From Nautilus pompilius (lineage: Eukaryota; Mollusca; Cephalopoda; Nautilida; Nautilidae), in contig JACATO010002186.1 of NCBI GenBank assembly GCA_018389105.1, positions 5,098,501-5,162,500 of the forward strand: DNA of 64,000 nucleotides, given 5' to 3'. Each line of letters opens with the position of its first letter. Position 1 is the stretch's first letter. Positions 20,721 to 34,273 of the stretch are shown here, piece after piece. The notes beneath the pieces are model-generated. The model saw nothing but the letters and a program-made list of their open reading frames with translations, did not search any database and was not told the origin of the DNA. The position numbers and the translations under genes were made by a program.

Positions 20721-21299
20721 GCTAGAAGGTACACAAAACTGAGCTTGCTCCCAGCCATAAAAGTTCGATATTCTACAACTCCATATTGGCATAATATGAT
20801 TCTGCATTGCACATACAGTGGCAGCCAAAATTACTGCATTACCTTTTAAACCAAATTGTGTTCACTACATGTGATTTTTAAAAGTTTTTTTTTTTTCAAT
20901 ATTAATAAGACCTCTGTGTTAAAAACCTTTATATAGCATTTCTCGTGGAGATCCAACTATAGAAGGGTAAACTTCAATAAAAGCATATTTCATAATATAT
21001 TATTTTAAAAAAAAATGGTTATACGGTATTATTCATGGTATAAATACACTTAAACAAAATCTAAAATGATAAAGAATTTTGTATGATGCCATCCTTTTGA
21101 CCACCACCATTTATATGTTGCGTACATTGTAACTAAGACTTTTTTGTGGTAATGAATAGAAATTCAGTTGTTTTTTTTTACAGTAGATTTCTGTTTACGC
21201 CATGTTTGTGTATGTATATAAAACACAATATAAGCACATGGCAGCCAAATGTGGAAAATACCTAGGTTATAAAAATTTAATCTCTGCAATAAAAATATA

Positions 21300-21315
21300 A
21301 ACACACACACACACA
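21300..21315 (+). repeat. (AC)n microsatellite
   Basis: Eight AC units. Confidence 0.85.
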
Positions 21316-24300
21316 TTTACAAACATTACACAAATTACAGTACAAAAGAAATATATTTTGAAACAGAATGTCATACTAATTTTACAAATCATCAGTTTTC
21401 CACCATCAAGAATTAATTAAATAATAAGGTGCTGATATATTTTTATTTCAGTTTTACTTTTAAGAATCATCTTACCTTTTGTTGAACTTAAAATAACACC
21501 AGTACTAACTAGGCGATGCCCTTGTCCAGCAGAGTTCTTATTAAATTCCATGAAGAGCTTGAAAAATTCACGTACACACACATTTTCACGTTTATTTTTC
21601 CATACTTTAGAAGATGTGCACATTCTGAAGTCATGTTTCACAATTAAAAAAAAAAAAAATAGAATTTTGACTCTAAGGGACAGATAACCTTAACTATGAA
21701 AACATTTCCATACAGTTGCAAGTGAAACTTGGTCAAGACATTTTCAGGTGCACAACTGTAATCTCTCCTTTAGAAACCAACTATCAACCATGTTTCAGTA
21801 ATTTAGTGACAAAACTAATAGAACAGAAGCAAAATAAACTTAAAAAACTCATCAATAATCAACTAAAGTATGCTGATAAGCTTAACACAGAAACTAATTA
21901 TCTGTACTCTTTCTTTTAACAAAACGCACAGGTTAAGTGAAGATACCAGATGTTATAGTGTGTTTGTGTATTTAGACTGGAACATAATTTTTCTTGCATG
22001 GAGTGCATGTAATCCAATGGATTATTTCCAGGATTTGAAAACTGCCGTAGCAGTATCTACGAACTACCAACTGTCAAAGCAAAGAGAAGCTCAAATGATG
22101 GAGAATCTGTTTGACTGTTGGAGTTTTATGTAAGAAAAATGCCCATCATCTTATTTCCCAAAATAAAAATATCTATCTTCCCTTTCATCCTAACTTATTT
22201 ATTTTTTTTTACCAAATAGTTTATATTTGAATGAAACATTTTTAAATGTATACAACCTGCAACCATAGTGGAGAAGTTATCATTAAAATCTCTCAAATAC
22301 CATAATACAGTATAATCAATTTATTAGTGCTACACAAATATCGGCATTAAACTGCTACAAAACACACACACACACATACATACAAGTAAACAACAATTTG
22401 TTTTCTCACTGTTACCCTAAAACCTTCAACTTCTTTGCCTTTAACCCTAATGGTTTTCCTGTTGAGTGCACAACCCTGGCCACCAGCCTGTGGATAACAC
22501 GAGCATTTTTCATTCTGTATTTTTGTTCGTATTGGCGTCAGCCATATTCACCAACTCTCCAGCCAAATGTCTGGTACATGGTAAAACAGCCCAGTAACAC
22601 CCTGCTGGGTGATAGGCAACACAAAAATATAAAACAATCGGGGTGAGACAAATCAGTAATTTTTTTTTTGTTTGTTTTAATCCAAAAAAAAAAAAAAAAA
22701 GGTTTCACTACTTAGGCAACATGAAAGTAAATCCTACAAAATGATGTTTAGAAATTTGATATACTTCATTTATAGGACCATCAAATCACTATGTTGAGCT
22801 ACTGCTATGTTAAGGCTAAAGAATATTAAACTAATTTACACTTTCCAATTTATTCCTTTTATTTATTTACTTATGTTGAAGTTAATTAAATAAAAGTAAA
22901 ATAAAAAAAATTCCTGGAGCTTGTAATAAAACTCAAATCTGCATTAAAAGATACAGAATATTATCTGCTATTGTTAACAATATTAACCTGACTAAATGTG
23001 GATGGGTGCTAGTTTTAAACACTCCTGCATCACTCTGACAATGAATTCTAAAATGGTTCTCTGAAAACTTCAAAGAATTTATCTCAGATTTTTTTTGTGC
23101 CAGGCCATTAGATTCACAGCAATGACCAGAGAGACAGAAAGAGGAGAGAAAGGGAGAGAGAAGAGAAAGGAATTTCTTCAAACCATATATAAAGTAAAGA
23201 AACTAAAAGCAGCAAATAGATATAATCTGAACCTTTCCAGACAAAATCGTATCGCAAGATGTAGAAACTGAAGTTGTTTTCCTGCCTCAGTTTCAACCAG
23301 TTTCCCTTCTTATTGCCATTGCTATGCATACTGATTACTCTGACTGCATTTGGATTATGAAAATTCCCCATTGACTCTCCTGAATAAACTCAACAACAGA
23401 GGATCCTATAGAACATTTTGTTTAAGTGATGGCAAGAAACCAGAATAATTAGAGAACATATTTATTTATATAAAAATACTGAACATCATCAAAGATTGAC
23501 AGATATTAGAAGGCAAGTGAATCTGGGGATGTGTAAGTGCTATTCTAGCTCAAGTTTTATAAACATGTAAAGATTGTCATTCAATTCCTTTTCAAGTTTT
23601 CCATCATTTTTGTGAATGTTTTACACGGAAACATACAGACAAATGTAAGATAAGAACATTCTGCAACCCCAAAATCTCTGAAATCTATAAATTCACAAGA
23701 AAAACTTGGCTGCTATAAGAAACCATTGACAGTTACTAAAGCAACAGGAAAATGATGGCTAACACAAGAACAACAAAATGGCAGCTACAGTATAACAAAA
23801 AAGAATGACATCTACAAAAGCAACAGAACAAATTAGGGCATCTCACCTGTACAAATTTATTCTAGGTGCTGATTTATGAAATTCCATGTTCAATTAATTT
23901 TTTTATTGATTTTATTATTTTTAAATTTCAGAATTCTTCAGATTCATGGATAAGAAAAAACCCTTTTGGAATAATATCGTTCTTTCTGTATTACCTTATG
24001 GTAGAAAGCCACACAACAAAATTTTTTAAAAAAAACAAAAGAAAATTCTTTGAAATAACCACCAAATTTACAACTTTTAAATAAAAATTAAGACAGAAAT
24101 AGCTGTCATCTAAATAAATCACAAAAAGTGCTAAAAATAACATCATTCCTGCCATAGCTAAATTCAGTAATGGCTACCTCTCTAGACAATACCCTTTAGA
24201 TTTATTATTATGAACAAAAAAATTACAGAGTAGGTAATTCATTAAAATTATTGCTAAGTACAGCTTATTAGTAGAAATAACATGCAAATCGTTTGTACAC

Positions 24301-24480
24301 AAGAATTCCTTTGAAAAGATAAATGATTTTGCTAATATCCAGTTACCTGAACATGAAATGAATGTCAGTCACGAGATCAATTAGAAGGGAGTTTGCTTTG
24401 GCGTTTGTTTTATTGGTGTTAGTATTGGGAATAATTAGGAAAGAGTCATTTGTCTTTAAAACAAAACAAAAAAATTCTTT

Positions 24481-24660
24481 AGTCTGTTATTATTGCTACT
24501 GGGCAGTTGAGGTTGAGGTTTAGATTGAGCCCCCCCACCCAATTCAAGTCCCAGAAGAGTTCTGTAGAGATTTTTACTGGTCCTCTCCCACTTAATAACC
24601 AAGCACACAATCCCTACTCTTGTAACCAAAATAGATTCACCACACCTGTAACTGGGGAAT
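24481..24660 (+). repeat. Weak SINE-like fragment
   Basis: AATTCAAGTCC at 24541-24551 resembles a polymerase III B box, and the preceding 50 bases are GC-richer than the flanks. No A box or tail confirms it. It is listed only as a possible tRNA-derived remnant. Confidence 0.2.
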
Positions 24661-25708
24661 GACTAGACTAAACTATCATTATTTATAAAGTGTTAAGAAA
24701 GAAAATCCACAATCAGTTTCAATTTATGTTAGTCCATCCATTAGAAAGACGATCTATGTTTAAAAAGTTAAAAACTCAATCTGTTCATACAAAAAAAAAC
24801 AAAACCGTTATTTATACTGAGAAGAGTTTCCCAGACCTACAAAATCATATTTCTTCTTGACATATTTCCATTTTAAGTCTTCCTCTTTATTGTGAATATG
24901 TTTATTGTGCTGTCTCCATGACACTACTCTGAATAACAGACCTCGGTTTTCTGAGAAATATTTACAAAGGAAAATGAATTAAATAAAGTAAGTAAGTTGC
25001 AGACATGTTGTGTTAGCTATCATTATATACCTCATCCGGGATTTTCCAGACCCAACTTTTTAAAGAGAGCACAGATGTTGATGCATATTTAACATATATT
25101 ACTAATCACAAAGTATTAAATTCATATAAGAAATAATGAAATACCCTTCCATCAAGGCTTGTGACTGCCATCTTCTGTTTTCAAGCACTTTTCAGGTGAC
25201 AGTAATCTCAGAAGCAATAGTAACTGCACAGGGGGATACCATACAGTAGATTGCACAACTATGATGCTAGCAATGTAACTTTGTGTCTTCTTGAGTGAAG
25301 AACTCCACTACCACCCACACATTTTCTTAACAATATCGTGTTTACATTTAATAATTTTTACTAGAAATTAATGATACAGGTTACAATATATATATGTGCA
25401 CATAATAGTTATGAAGCAAATTAAATTATTTACTAGGGTTTGTTTTTTTTTTTTTTAATGAAACCCATCTGAAATAACATCACCATGATGTTAGCTCCTC
25501 TCTAGTATTAAAAAGACTGAAGAGTTCTTTATCTCTCAATAAAAACCTAACACATTTGTTTTGAACTTTCTAATGAATAAATATTTTGGAATACTTTGAT
25601 TCTTTTTTTTTTTTTCAACCATCACAATAAGTTATCAGCTAGAATATTTAAAAATCTACTTCTCAAACCAAAATTTGTAATTATAGTGCTTCTCAATCCA
25701 GGTTCCTC

Positions 25709-25741
25709 CCTCTCTCTCTCTCTCTCCCTCTCTCTCTCTCT
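25709..25741 (+). repeat. (CT)n microsatellite
   Basis: CT units with one CCC interruption. Confidence 0.93.
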
Positions 25742-26619
25742 ATTCTTTCTCTAAACTTTACCAGTAAATGCTAAATTAGCATTGAACCAACATACAAGTT
25801 CAGCGACAATACAAATTCCAGTAAATCTAATACATTAACTCATTCAGCCTTGCTCAACACCCCCAGCATGATAAATAAAGTCTCCCTCGCACCAAGTCCT
25901 GATTATATGTATGGTGCTTCTAACCCCTGGTGATGGTAGACCCTAACTATGTAGTCTGACTACCTCTGTCAATGATTATATGGCACATTGTAAATATTTG
26001 AATAAAATATTCTCACTTCCATTTCCTGTAATTACTTATATGTATAAACCAAATGGTGAAGCAAATCTAAAATTCAGACAAAACGATAGGAAGCCATTAT
26101 ATCTTTAAAAGTTATCCAGAGTAAAGAAATAATAATCATCAGCATTGTTTTGTTTGTTTTTTTTTTAATTAACTATTAACTACTGAGATTTAATTATTCC
26201 ATTTGATAACAACTTTGTAATCATTTTCTTACTTTACCCTTTTTTGTTTTCCTTTAGTATACTATTAAGTAAATTTGACTAGATAATGTCCCCTTACATC
26301 TTTGTTTCAATAAAAAAACCAACTGGGTGAGTACATAAAATGGAATCTCAGAGTTATCTTCCCATGAATCTCTGGAATCTGCAGAGGCAAAATCTGAGAG
26401 CAAGCAGAACATTTCTTTGCCTATTTATTCTTAAATCACCTGCTATCCTGGAGTTAAAAAGAAAAGAAAAGCAAACGAAAACCAGAAAAGAAGAAAAAAA
26501 ACAACTGATTGGATTCCTTAATGATATCTTTGGGTCATCCTTCGCTACTCAGGCCATAGAAATTCCTTCACGCGGAGTTAGAAAATAACAACAACAATAA
26601 GAAGCAATCTCAGATCAGC

Positions 26620-26850
26620 TGTATCAATATGTCATGCATGTTTGCCCAACAATAGCAAGTTCTATTTCCGTACATCTGGCTAAAAATGAATGTCCTTTAG
26701 AAATATGTAAATCTATTAAACCACCACAATTAATGACAATGAAAGCCATTCTAGGGGAATCCTGTAGCAGTTGCTGGGACCACCCATAGCCATCAATGAA
26801 TCTCATTCACATGCATCTTTACATCATCAGGTGCACACTAGAAGGCTTAA
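26620..26850. promoter_or_regulatory. Candidate homeodomain-rich non-coding island
   Basis: Contains CACAATTAATGACAATGAAA (26727-26746), a TAAT-core word in a mixed-composition context, then TGGGACCACCCATAGCC and CATCAGGTGCACAC. A 60-codon minus-strand frame crosses it without domain similarity. The function is inferred only from word content. Confidence 0.2.
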
Positions 26851-27257
26851 TATAGCTCCCTCTTTAGACAATCTTGGTAAGACTCATCACACCTTTACTT
26901 ATCGCTAAATAAACATTTTTTAAAAGAAAGAAAGAAACAGAATACAATAAATTAACATAAAATTTAAACTTTATCAAATCAATTAGTTTTATATGCTGCA
27001 GTACATGGTGACTGAAAATTTAATATGATATATTTTGTTTTCACATATGAATTACACATTCTGATGGTTGCACTCACCAGAGAGTTGGATTCCTTGGAAG
27101 TTCATTCTTAATTTACTCTAGCAAAGATACACACACACACAAAATGATACTAATTATTTCCTGTTTCCAAACACACGTGTGCAGGGTTCATTGTGCAGAT
27201 CCATTTCTGCAATTCACCTAGCAAATAAAATTCGATTTAAATCACAAAATATCTGGA

Positions 27258-27293
27258 TGGGGGTGGGTGGGTGTGAGAGAGAGAGAGAGAGAG
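27258..27293 (+). repeat. G-rich tract followed by (GA)n
   Basis: GGGGGTGGGTGGG runs into about nine GA units. Confidence 0.9.
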
Positions 27294-27400
27294 TGATGGA
27301 CAGACAGACAATGGAAGAAAACCAATAAACTAATCGATCAGAAAAAGAAAGAAATCTCATTCCCTTAGAAAGCAAAAAGAGTGTGAAAGTCAACTATTAG

Positions 27401-27477
27401 TAGGGATGTCCGGATGAAATGTGTCCGGATATGATTATGATTCCGTTTTCAGCTTAATTTCATCTGAACATCCCTTA
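27401..27477. mobile_element. Miniature hAT-like inverted-repeat element, copy 2
   Basis: About 77 bp. It starts TAGGGATGTCCGGATGAAAT and ends with an inverted near-copy (reverse strand TAAGGGATGTTCAGATGAAA). Its ends match copy 1 at 19541-19622 in sequence and size, but the middle differs. TATTA-like words lie outside both ends, compatible with a degraded target duplication. Confidence 0.65.
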
Positions 27478-28442
27478 TATATTATATTTCCATAAATTGC
27501 TATGAGTTGAAAATAGTTTCTTGTCACTTCCATACATCTCTAGAAGAATTCATTTAATTAAAATAATAATAAAGTAAATAGATTTGTGCATATTGGGATA
27601 AATGAGGCATAAAGGTACAGAAGGAATGTTAGTCCTATATAATTTTGTTCCCAATTCTTACAATTATTAACTTTTCTGTGAATAAAATGTTCCAAGTCTT
27701 ATTAAATATCTTTAAATACTACATTTCAGTGGGCTCCAGTTTTCTTAATGAAGTTATTAACCAGACTTCTGAGGAGGGGGGAGGGCCAAACCAAAATTTT
27801 AATAGCTAATGCTCCACATTTCGTAGTTAAAGGGTTAATACATGTACAATAAATTTTAGATAGCAAGCGAGTTTGTCAAGAGCAGTAAACAAGTTCAATT
27901 GAATATTAATGAGGATTAAAGTTTAGAAATGTGATAATCTTATCACAGATGCACAACTTTGGAATTCATTTACTTATTCTATAAATGAAAAAAATGAAAA
28001 AAAAAATATTATAAATATTTTATTTTTTTTTCCCCACTTCCTGCTACAGGACCAAGGAGAAAATGGTGGCCATAAATTAACAAAAAGACGGCTAATAAAA
28101 AGTATCTCCAAGGATTACTACAGCAAAAGCAAAAGATTGTGGCTTTAAATTTAAAAAAAAAAAAAATGGCAGCTTTCCAGAACAATAAAATGTGTGCCTA
28201 CTGTAGAAGTAACAGGAACTGTTGGTGCAGAATGTTTTAAACAAGCACAGGCTGCCACAATTGTAACAAGACGTGCTGATGAGTGCAGTGAGAGAGACTT
28301 TGGCTGTTGGGAGCGAGAGATTTAAATCTGCTAAAACAATAACAATGAATAGCTGCTATAAATCTAGCGAAATACTGATTGCCATAAAAATGTCTTTGAG
28401 AAAAAGGAAAAAAAAAAAACTAAAACATTTCTGCTTTTGGTT

Positions 28443-28465
28443 GGGGGGGTGGTGGGGGGAGGGGG
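28443..28465 (+). other. G-quadruplex-type motif
   Basis: Runs of seven, two, six and five G separated by single bases (G7 T G2 T G6 A G5) in AT-rich surroundings. The two long G runs can each be split, so four G-tracts of three or more are available for an intramolecular quadruplex. Confidence 0.7.
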
Positions 28466-30075
28466 ATATTCAGATTCCGTAGGCACAACATCAAATTTTA
28501 AAAAAAAAAAGGAAAAAAAAACCATTTCGGTGCAAGCTTTTCAAAAATCCTGCATTTGGAACTGTAAGCAGTCCATTCATAGGTTAATTAACACTCCATC
28601 AAAGTGACATTACTGTGGGGCACTGATTCTGTGCATCACACTAATCTTCTCTCCTGCCTCCTCCTCTTTTTTTTTTCTTTTTTTTTTGGATAATCACATT
28701 ATTGTATTTCCAAAATGCTTTGAGAACTTTAATTTACATTTCCATCCGTCCTCTTTTACATTTCAATGGCGCATGGGGGGGGGAGGCAATGCTATTGCTG
28801 CTTTAATTGTTTATTTGCAAAAAAGGTGAGGTAGATAGAAAATTCTGCTGCTGACGGCTCAGCTGCATTTATTTATTTCTTGCTGCTGATGGACAAACTA
28901 AAAAAAAAAAACTAGTAGTAACAAAAAGATTCTCTTTGCAAATCATGTTTAAAGAAACAAGTTATACTATCAAAATAATGAGAAATACTTAAACCAGTCC
29001 ACTCACTCTCTGTAAGATGGTCATACCTGTTTACCTTTTGCTTCTTTTCTCAAAACTCACTTTTCCTAAATAACTTCCAATTTAACAAAACATGCATCAT
29101 CATCCACACGAATTATAACAACCGTTGTTCGCACATACTATACAAAGATACAGCATCTGAAGACAGCCTGTGCACGATGTCAAAATACTTGTCACTAAGA
29201 AGTTGTTCCTTCCTTTGTCTTGGTTTTTTCCATTCTATATAGACCTTTAGTCTGTTTCAGTGGAACATTTTTCATTCAGCAACGTCCTTAAAACATAGAT
29301 ATGCAGCATCATTCTACTGCTTTATATTAAGTTTTTAAACGATGCCAGTTTTTTCCTTAAAGTATCAAGTTTACCTACTCCCTTTTTTCTTCTTCTTTAA
29401 AAATTCTTGACTCCGCTCACTGTCAGCTTTATTAGTCATTGAGGCATAAATAAATCATTACATCTGGTCGTTACTCAAACAATCTTGATTAATTATTAAC
29501 CACCACAAGTGGAGGATAGGCTATTATTTTTCACAAATCTGAGTCATATTCTCCCACACTGTCATTAGATGCATCACAATGCTTTATGGCCCATAAGTTT
29601 TAATGGCTCGTTCTTCACAACAGCATCTCTGCCAATTTTAATCTTTTTAAGTGATTTTGTAAAGTTGAAAACACTATTAAAATGTTTAAATACAGGCTTG
29701 TTTGGATTGACAGAAAGAAAAAAAAAATTAAAATTTCTACCGCAAGCAGAAATGTCTCAATTTTCTAAAAGGATGATTCCAAGAAAGCATAACTGACTGC
29801 TACAACTGTGGCTCACCAACAATTTGGCGTGTGTGTGTTTTTGTTTTTTTGCTAATACTTTGTTTTCAGGCCTCCAAATATTCACCTGGTTAATTCCATC
29901 CTCCTCTTCAGAAATCCATGTCCCGACTTTCAAACTACAGCTATCAGCCTTAATGACTAATCAAGTTACCCAGGTAAGAGTTCTTAAGCAGCAGTCAACA
30001 ATCAGGTCAATCAACAATTAGTTACCTGTGGAAATTCCACTACACACACAAGAAAACCACACAATAACTCTCCAT

Positions 30076-30245
30076 TTTTTTTTTTTATATTTTTTTTTTT
30101 TAGATGTTGGAAGAAACAGCATCATTTAAGAACTTTAGTATGATACAGTAAATGTATAAGAAGCAAGCTGGGAAGGTTTGCCAAACCAAGCCAATCCCCC
30201 AACTGGCAGTTGGACTTGAGCCCAGCAGTCTAACAGGATAAGTTG
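30076..30245 (-). repeat. Possible tRNA-derived SINE, minus strand, with poly(A) tail
   Basis: Read on the minus strand, GGCTCAAGTCC (30212-30222) matches a polymerase III B box. About 110 bases of body follow, and the unit ends in a long A tract (T runs at 30076-30101 on the plus strand). A clear A box was not found at the usual distance, so the copy may be truncated at its 5' end. Confidence 0.4.
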
Positions 30246-33200
30246 TCCGTTATTAGATTGCTTTGTGATACCATTATAAATATCACATCTATTAAAAGAC
30301 CATCCAATGGAATTACCAAATATTTATAAGGAATAAATTAATTAAATACTCATATTCTACAAAGACTGCCATGCAAACTTGTGTTTATGAGTTCTACTAA
30401 GAAAGAATAGTCAAACATGCAAATGTCATTCTGCACATCTTCTCAAATGAATGAATACCAAAAAAACTTTTCACAAATATGATGCCCACAAAACTTTTTG
30501 ATCTCCTTAGCAAGAGAGCCATGATTTCATCCATACATGTTTGAAAGATAATGAATTTTTATTGAAAAATCCCCTTAAACTAAGGAGAATTTATTTAGTT
30601 ACTAAACAGAACGAAGTTCTAAATTTCTCCAACAGACTAAAATGTTATTTTAAAGTTTTTTTTTTTTTTTTTTAGACGAGTGAATAATTAAAAACATCGA
30701 TCTGGATTTATTTGCTGAATATTCTATTTCATTTGAAGAAAGTTAGAATTACAATACTAGATCAAGATAAACACTCACACATCTGCTTGGTTTTTTTTCC
30801 TCTTTTTGTCATTCTTCACTGGTTAAATAGTGGCCATGAGAAAGATGCACAACTGTGTTTTAAAAAAGGAAACAACTGTTTTAAAGAGGTAGAGTTTGTG
30901 ATTCACTTCCAAGGTTTCCATGGGGTTTCCATAATGTCACTAAATCTACATAGTTGAACCTCTGTGAATATTTTCCTATGTTAAGCATTCTTTACGAACA
31001 TTCACTGATTATTTGTGATAGAAATGGGCTATACAGTATGATATATCAAGGCAACACATTTAAAATTACCTAAAGAGAAAAGAAAAAAAAGATAATGGAA
31101 GAAAATTACATGGTTAAACAAAATTCTAAATACCAACAAAAAGAAAAAAAAAAAGGCAGGTTTCTTTTACTTCAATTGTATTGGTAAGCCATTCTGATTC
31201 CAATGGCAGTAAATGAAATGGAGAATTCTGACAAATTTGGATTTCCCCACAATTCACACTGCTTGATTACTGACATCTCAAGCCAAACATTACAGCTAAC
31301 AATCCTGGTCAGAAGTGCCAAAGGCAAGCTGCTCAAGCCCTTAAGGTGTTTGTGTTAGCTATTATGAAAACCCACCCAGCCTTCCTCCGTGCTAGCCCTT
31401 CCTCGTATCACCACAAGGCATGTCTGCAGCAAGTTTGGGCTCTTATTCCTTTAAATGCCTAAAAGCTCCCATTGAATTCTACTTTCTCCACTTTTATGTC
31501 CACTGCTGCAGCTTTAGTCTTCCCCTTTGGCCTTCCAATATTTCCTAATAGGTCTCTCTGTGTTTGGTTCCCACCATGAAGACCAGTTGCAGTCTTTTAC
31601 CCTCAAGGTATATACCCAAGTCTTTTGCTATTTTCTACATTATTTACCAGAAAATTCAATACCTTGTCTGAATCCATTGCTGCACTAGTTCTTTATTCCA
31701 TTTCCTCTCCTCGCCATCACTAGGTAGTGATATTCAGCAAAGTTTTTGCTAGAATTCAGTTTGTTTTGTTTTTTAATCTTATCCTCATCCAATCCTAGCT
31801 GTAATGATGAATGTTATCTGTTACTATGAATAATAAAACACCATTATCTTTAGTAATTATGTTTTAATATCTAATTAATTAAGAGAATAATGTTTTGGTT
31901 AGATCTCATCTAGAGTGACAGATCCAGGATTCATGTGATTATCTTGTTAAATAACAATTAACAGTTTGGAAGGAATGCAAAGGCATTTAACTGAAATAGT
32001 TTGGGAAATAATAGATATCGGTGGGTTTGGGGAGCCAGCTCAACTTAGGTGGGAACAGAATCTTGTGTTGTGTTGTGAAAAAGATTTTAATCATTATGAA
32101 AGTTCTAGCTAAACTTCCTAGTATCAAGCATTAGACAAGTGTCTACAAAAACATTTAAAGTGGTTTTAAGGTAAGAAAGCAGTAGACAAACCTGGATTTT
32201 GATCACAATTTTAATATTAAACATTAGGTGGGTATCTAACAAAGAATTTCAGTTTTTAAGATATGGAACAGGTAGATAAGTCTCAGGTAAATTTTTCTTT
32301 TTTCTTTTCAGGTCTTTGAGAGAGGTTATAGTTTATAAATTCATAATAGGTTAGACGACTTATTTATTAAGAGCGGTAAATATATGAGCATCTGTCTAGT
32401 GCTGTTCTGTATAATATAAACAGTACTTGCACAAAAAGGAAAAAAAAAAACCTATTAGATAAAACAACACCTGTCAAAACCTTTAAGTAAGTTGAGAGAT
32501 ATCCCACCTTTCTGTAGCTATAGCAGTTATATCTTTTATCCCTTTTGTTTGTTTTTTTAAAAAGTAAGCCAATAGCATACTTTTACTAAAACAATGGGTG
32601 GAAATCCATTATTCATAGTGTACAAAAGTTCAAAATAAAACAAACTCTGAATAAATTTACAAACAAGCAAAAACATGAGGGGAAAAATAATTTTACTGAT
32701 CCATGATATCTTGCCAAAATTAGACTCTGAACCTTTGCCATTGTAGCGCCATTACTTTGCGAGGGCATCATCAACACTGTATCCCATCTGGCTGATTCCC
32801 ATCCTATTTGCTGATATTTAATCTATTTGCTTCCTCAACTTAATGTGCCAGTGAACAAGTGCAATATGGTCAATGTGTTCATCCAACATCCTTCAGAACC
32901 AAAAGTAGAACTCTTTTACTACCTGAAGTTTGCTAAAGGGAGATAACATACCAATACAACCCTATTTAAAAATGTATAAAAATCACTTAATTTCAAAAAA
33001 TCCTGTCCAACATAAAATGTATAATGTAAGAAAACACAAGTTAACCTTCAGTCAGTTTCACTTTTAAAAAATGGTTGATTTTTGTATAGACCAACTACAT
33101 GTTAGTAAAAATCCTAACCAATTCCATAGCATACTAATAACTTAACGAGACAAATCAGTTGTGAACACAATCCAACATTCTATTCAAAATGGCATTTGCT

Positions 33201-34260
33201 AAGACTCCTTTCGTCAGAAAACATTCTGGAAGAGATGTGTTCTGATTAACATGATTCTTATGACCTGGAATGCAAGCCTTCAAGAAATGAGAGCTAATAT
33301 ACAAATAATGGGAAAGCTTCATGAGAATACACACACGCTCTCTCTCTCTGGGAGGGAAAAGGAATAGGAAATGTCGATTTTATCAGTAGTCTTTGCTACA
33401 TATTTCCTGCACTATCTGGATGCTGCTTTACGGAATTTTCTGTGATACCACCAATTTTAAAATACCAAATACCGCATTGGTTCTAAATGTTGTCCATGCC
33501 CAACAAACACCGATCTCCCAGTTAAACCCCAAAGCTTATAAAAAAAACTCATTTGTTTCCATTCATAAATATCCTCAATGAACACCAACCACCATCTGTA
33601 GGAATATTATGGCACATGAATAATGTCTATCAAAAAATACATTTTGCAATCAGCCAGAGTTGTAGACTACTTCATTTTATCATTAAGTACATGTGGCAGC
33701 AATAAACAGATTAAACAAACAAACAAGTATATACGGATAAGTAACGTACCTCCATGCCTACATATTTACATTGTATCCACATATGTTATATCCAATTAAT
33801 ACTTTGCTTGGATGATCTTGTTTGGGCATACGATTATCAGATCAATGAAGCTCAGAATTTAAGAAACATGCAGGTGACTGTGTCAAACAGATCATTACTT
33901 TACCAAATTAGCTCTTTCTACTATCCCACCAATTCTTTCACCAGGTGTCCACTCATTCATTTGAAATTATCATAGCAAGTATCATGCATCATATCTGCAG
34001 AAGAGTTAAGAATCAACAGTTAGACTGCAGTCTCTCATTCGATTGCACAGCTCGCCAACTATGCAGATATGCAATTTAGTGAGGTGTCGAAACAGAAGAC
34101 AACATGGTGTTGGGTGGAACCCATTCTAATTCAGACAATAACAAAATGTTGTTTCAAAGTGCCAAGAGAAAAGTTTTGCTATCACTGTAGACTAATGAAA
34201 TTAGATCCAATGATAAAACTAAACCAAGTGCAGTTGTGACCATTCAAATTTTATTTTACC

Positions 34261-34273
34261 ACCCCCCCCCCTC
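34261..34273 (+). repeat. Poly(C) run
   Basis: Twelve or so consecutive C within AT-rich sequence, followed by CT-rich bases. Similar C runs occur near 38960, 40131, 55270 and 60315. Confidence 0.9.

Larger units (their letters stand above)
19623..27400. other. AT-rich non-coding DNA with microsatellites
   Basis: No convincing exon is present. Contents are the candidate island at 20580-20720, an AC tract near 21.3 kb, a purine-rich tract at 23126-23172, a weak SINE-like scrap near 24.54 kb, a CT tract near 25.71 kb and a TAAT-bearing island near 26.7 kb. A lone sequence TACAGTGGCAGCCAAAATTA near 20815 resembles a Tc1-type end but has no partner. Confidence 0.5.

Noticed and set aside
20815..20850. 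TACAGTGGCAGCCAAAATTA resembling a Tc1-type terminal repeat
   Set aside because: No inverted partner was found within several kilobases and no transposase remnant lies nearby. A weak direct similarity near 21236 has the wrong orientation.
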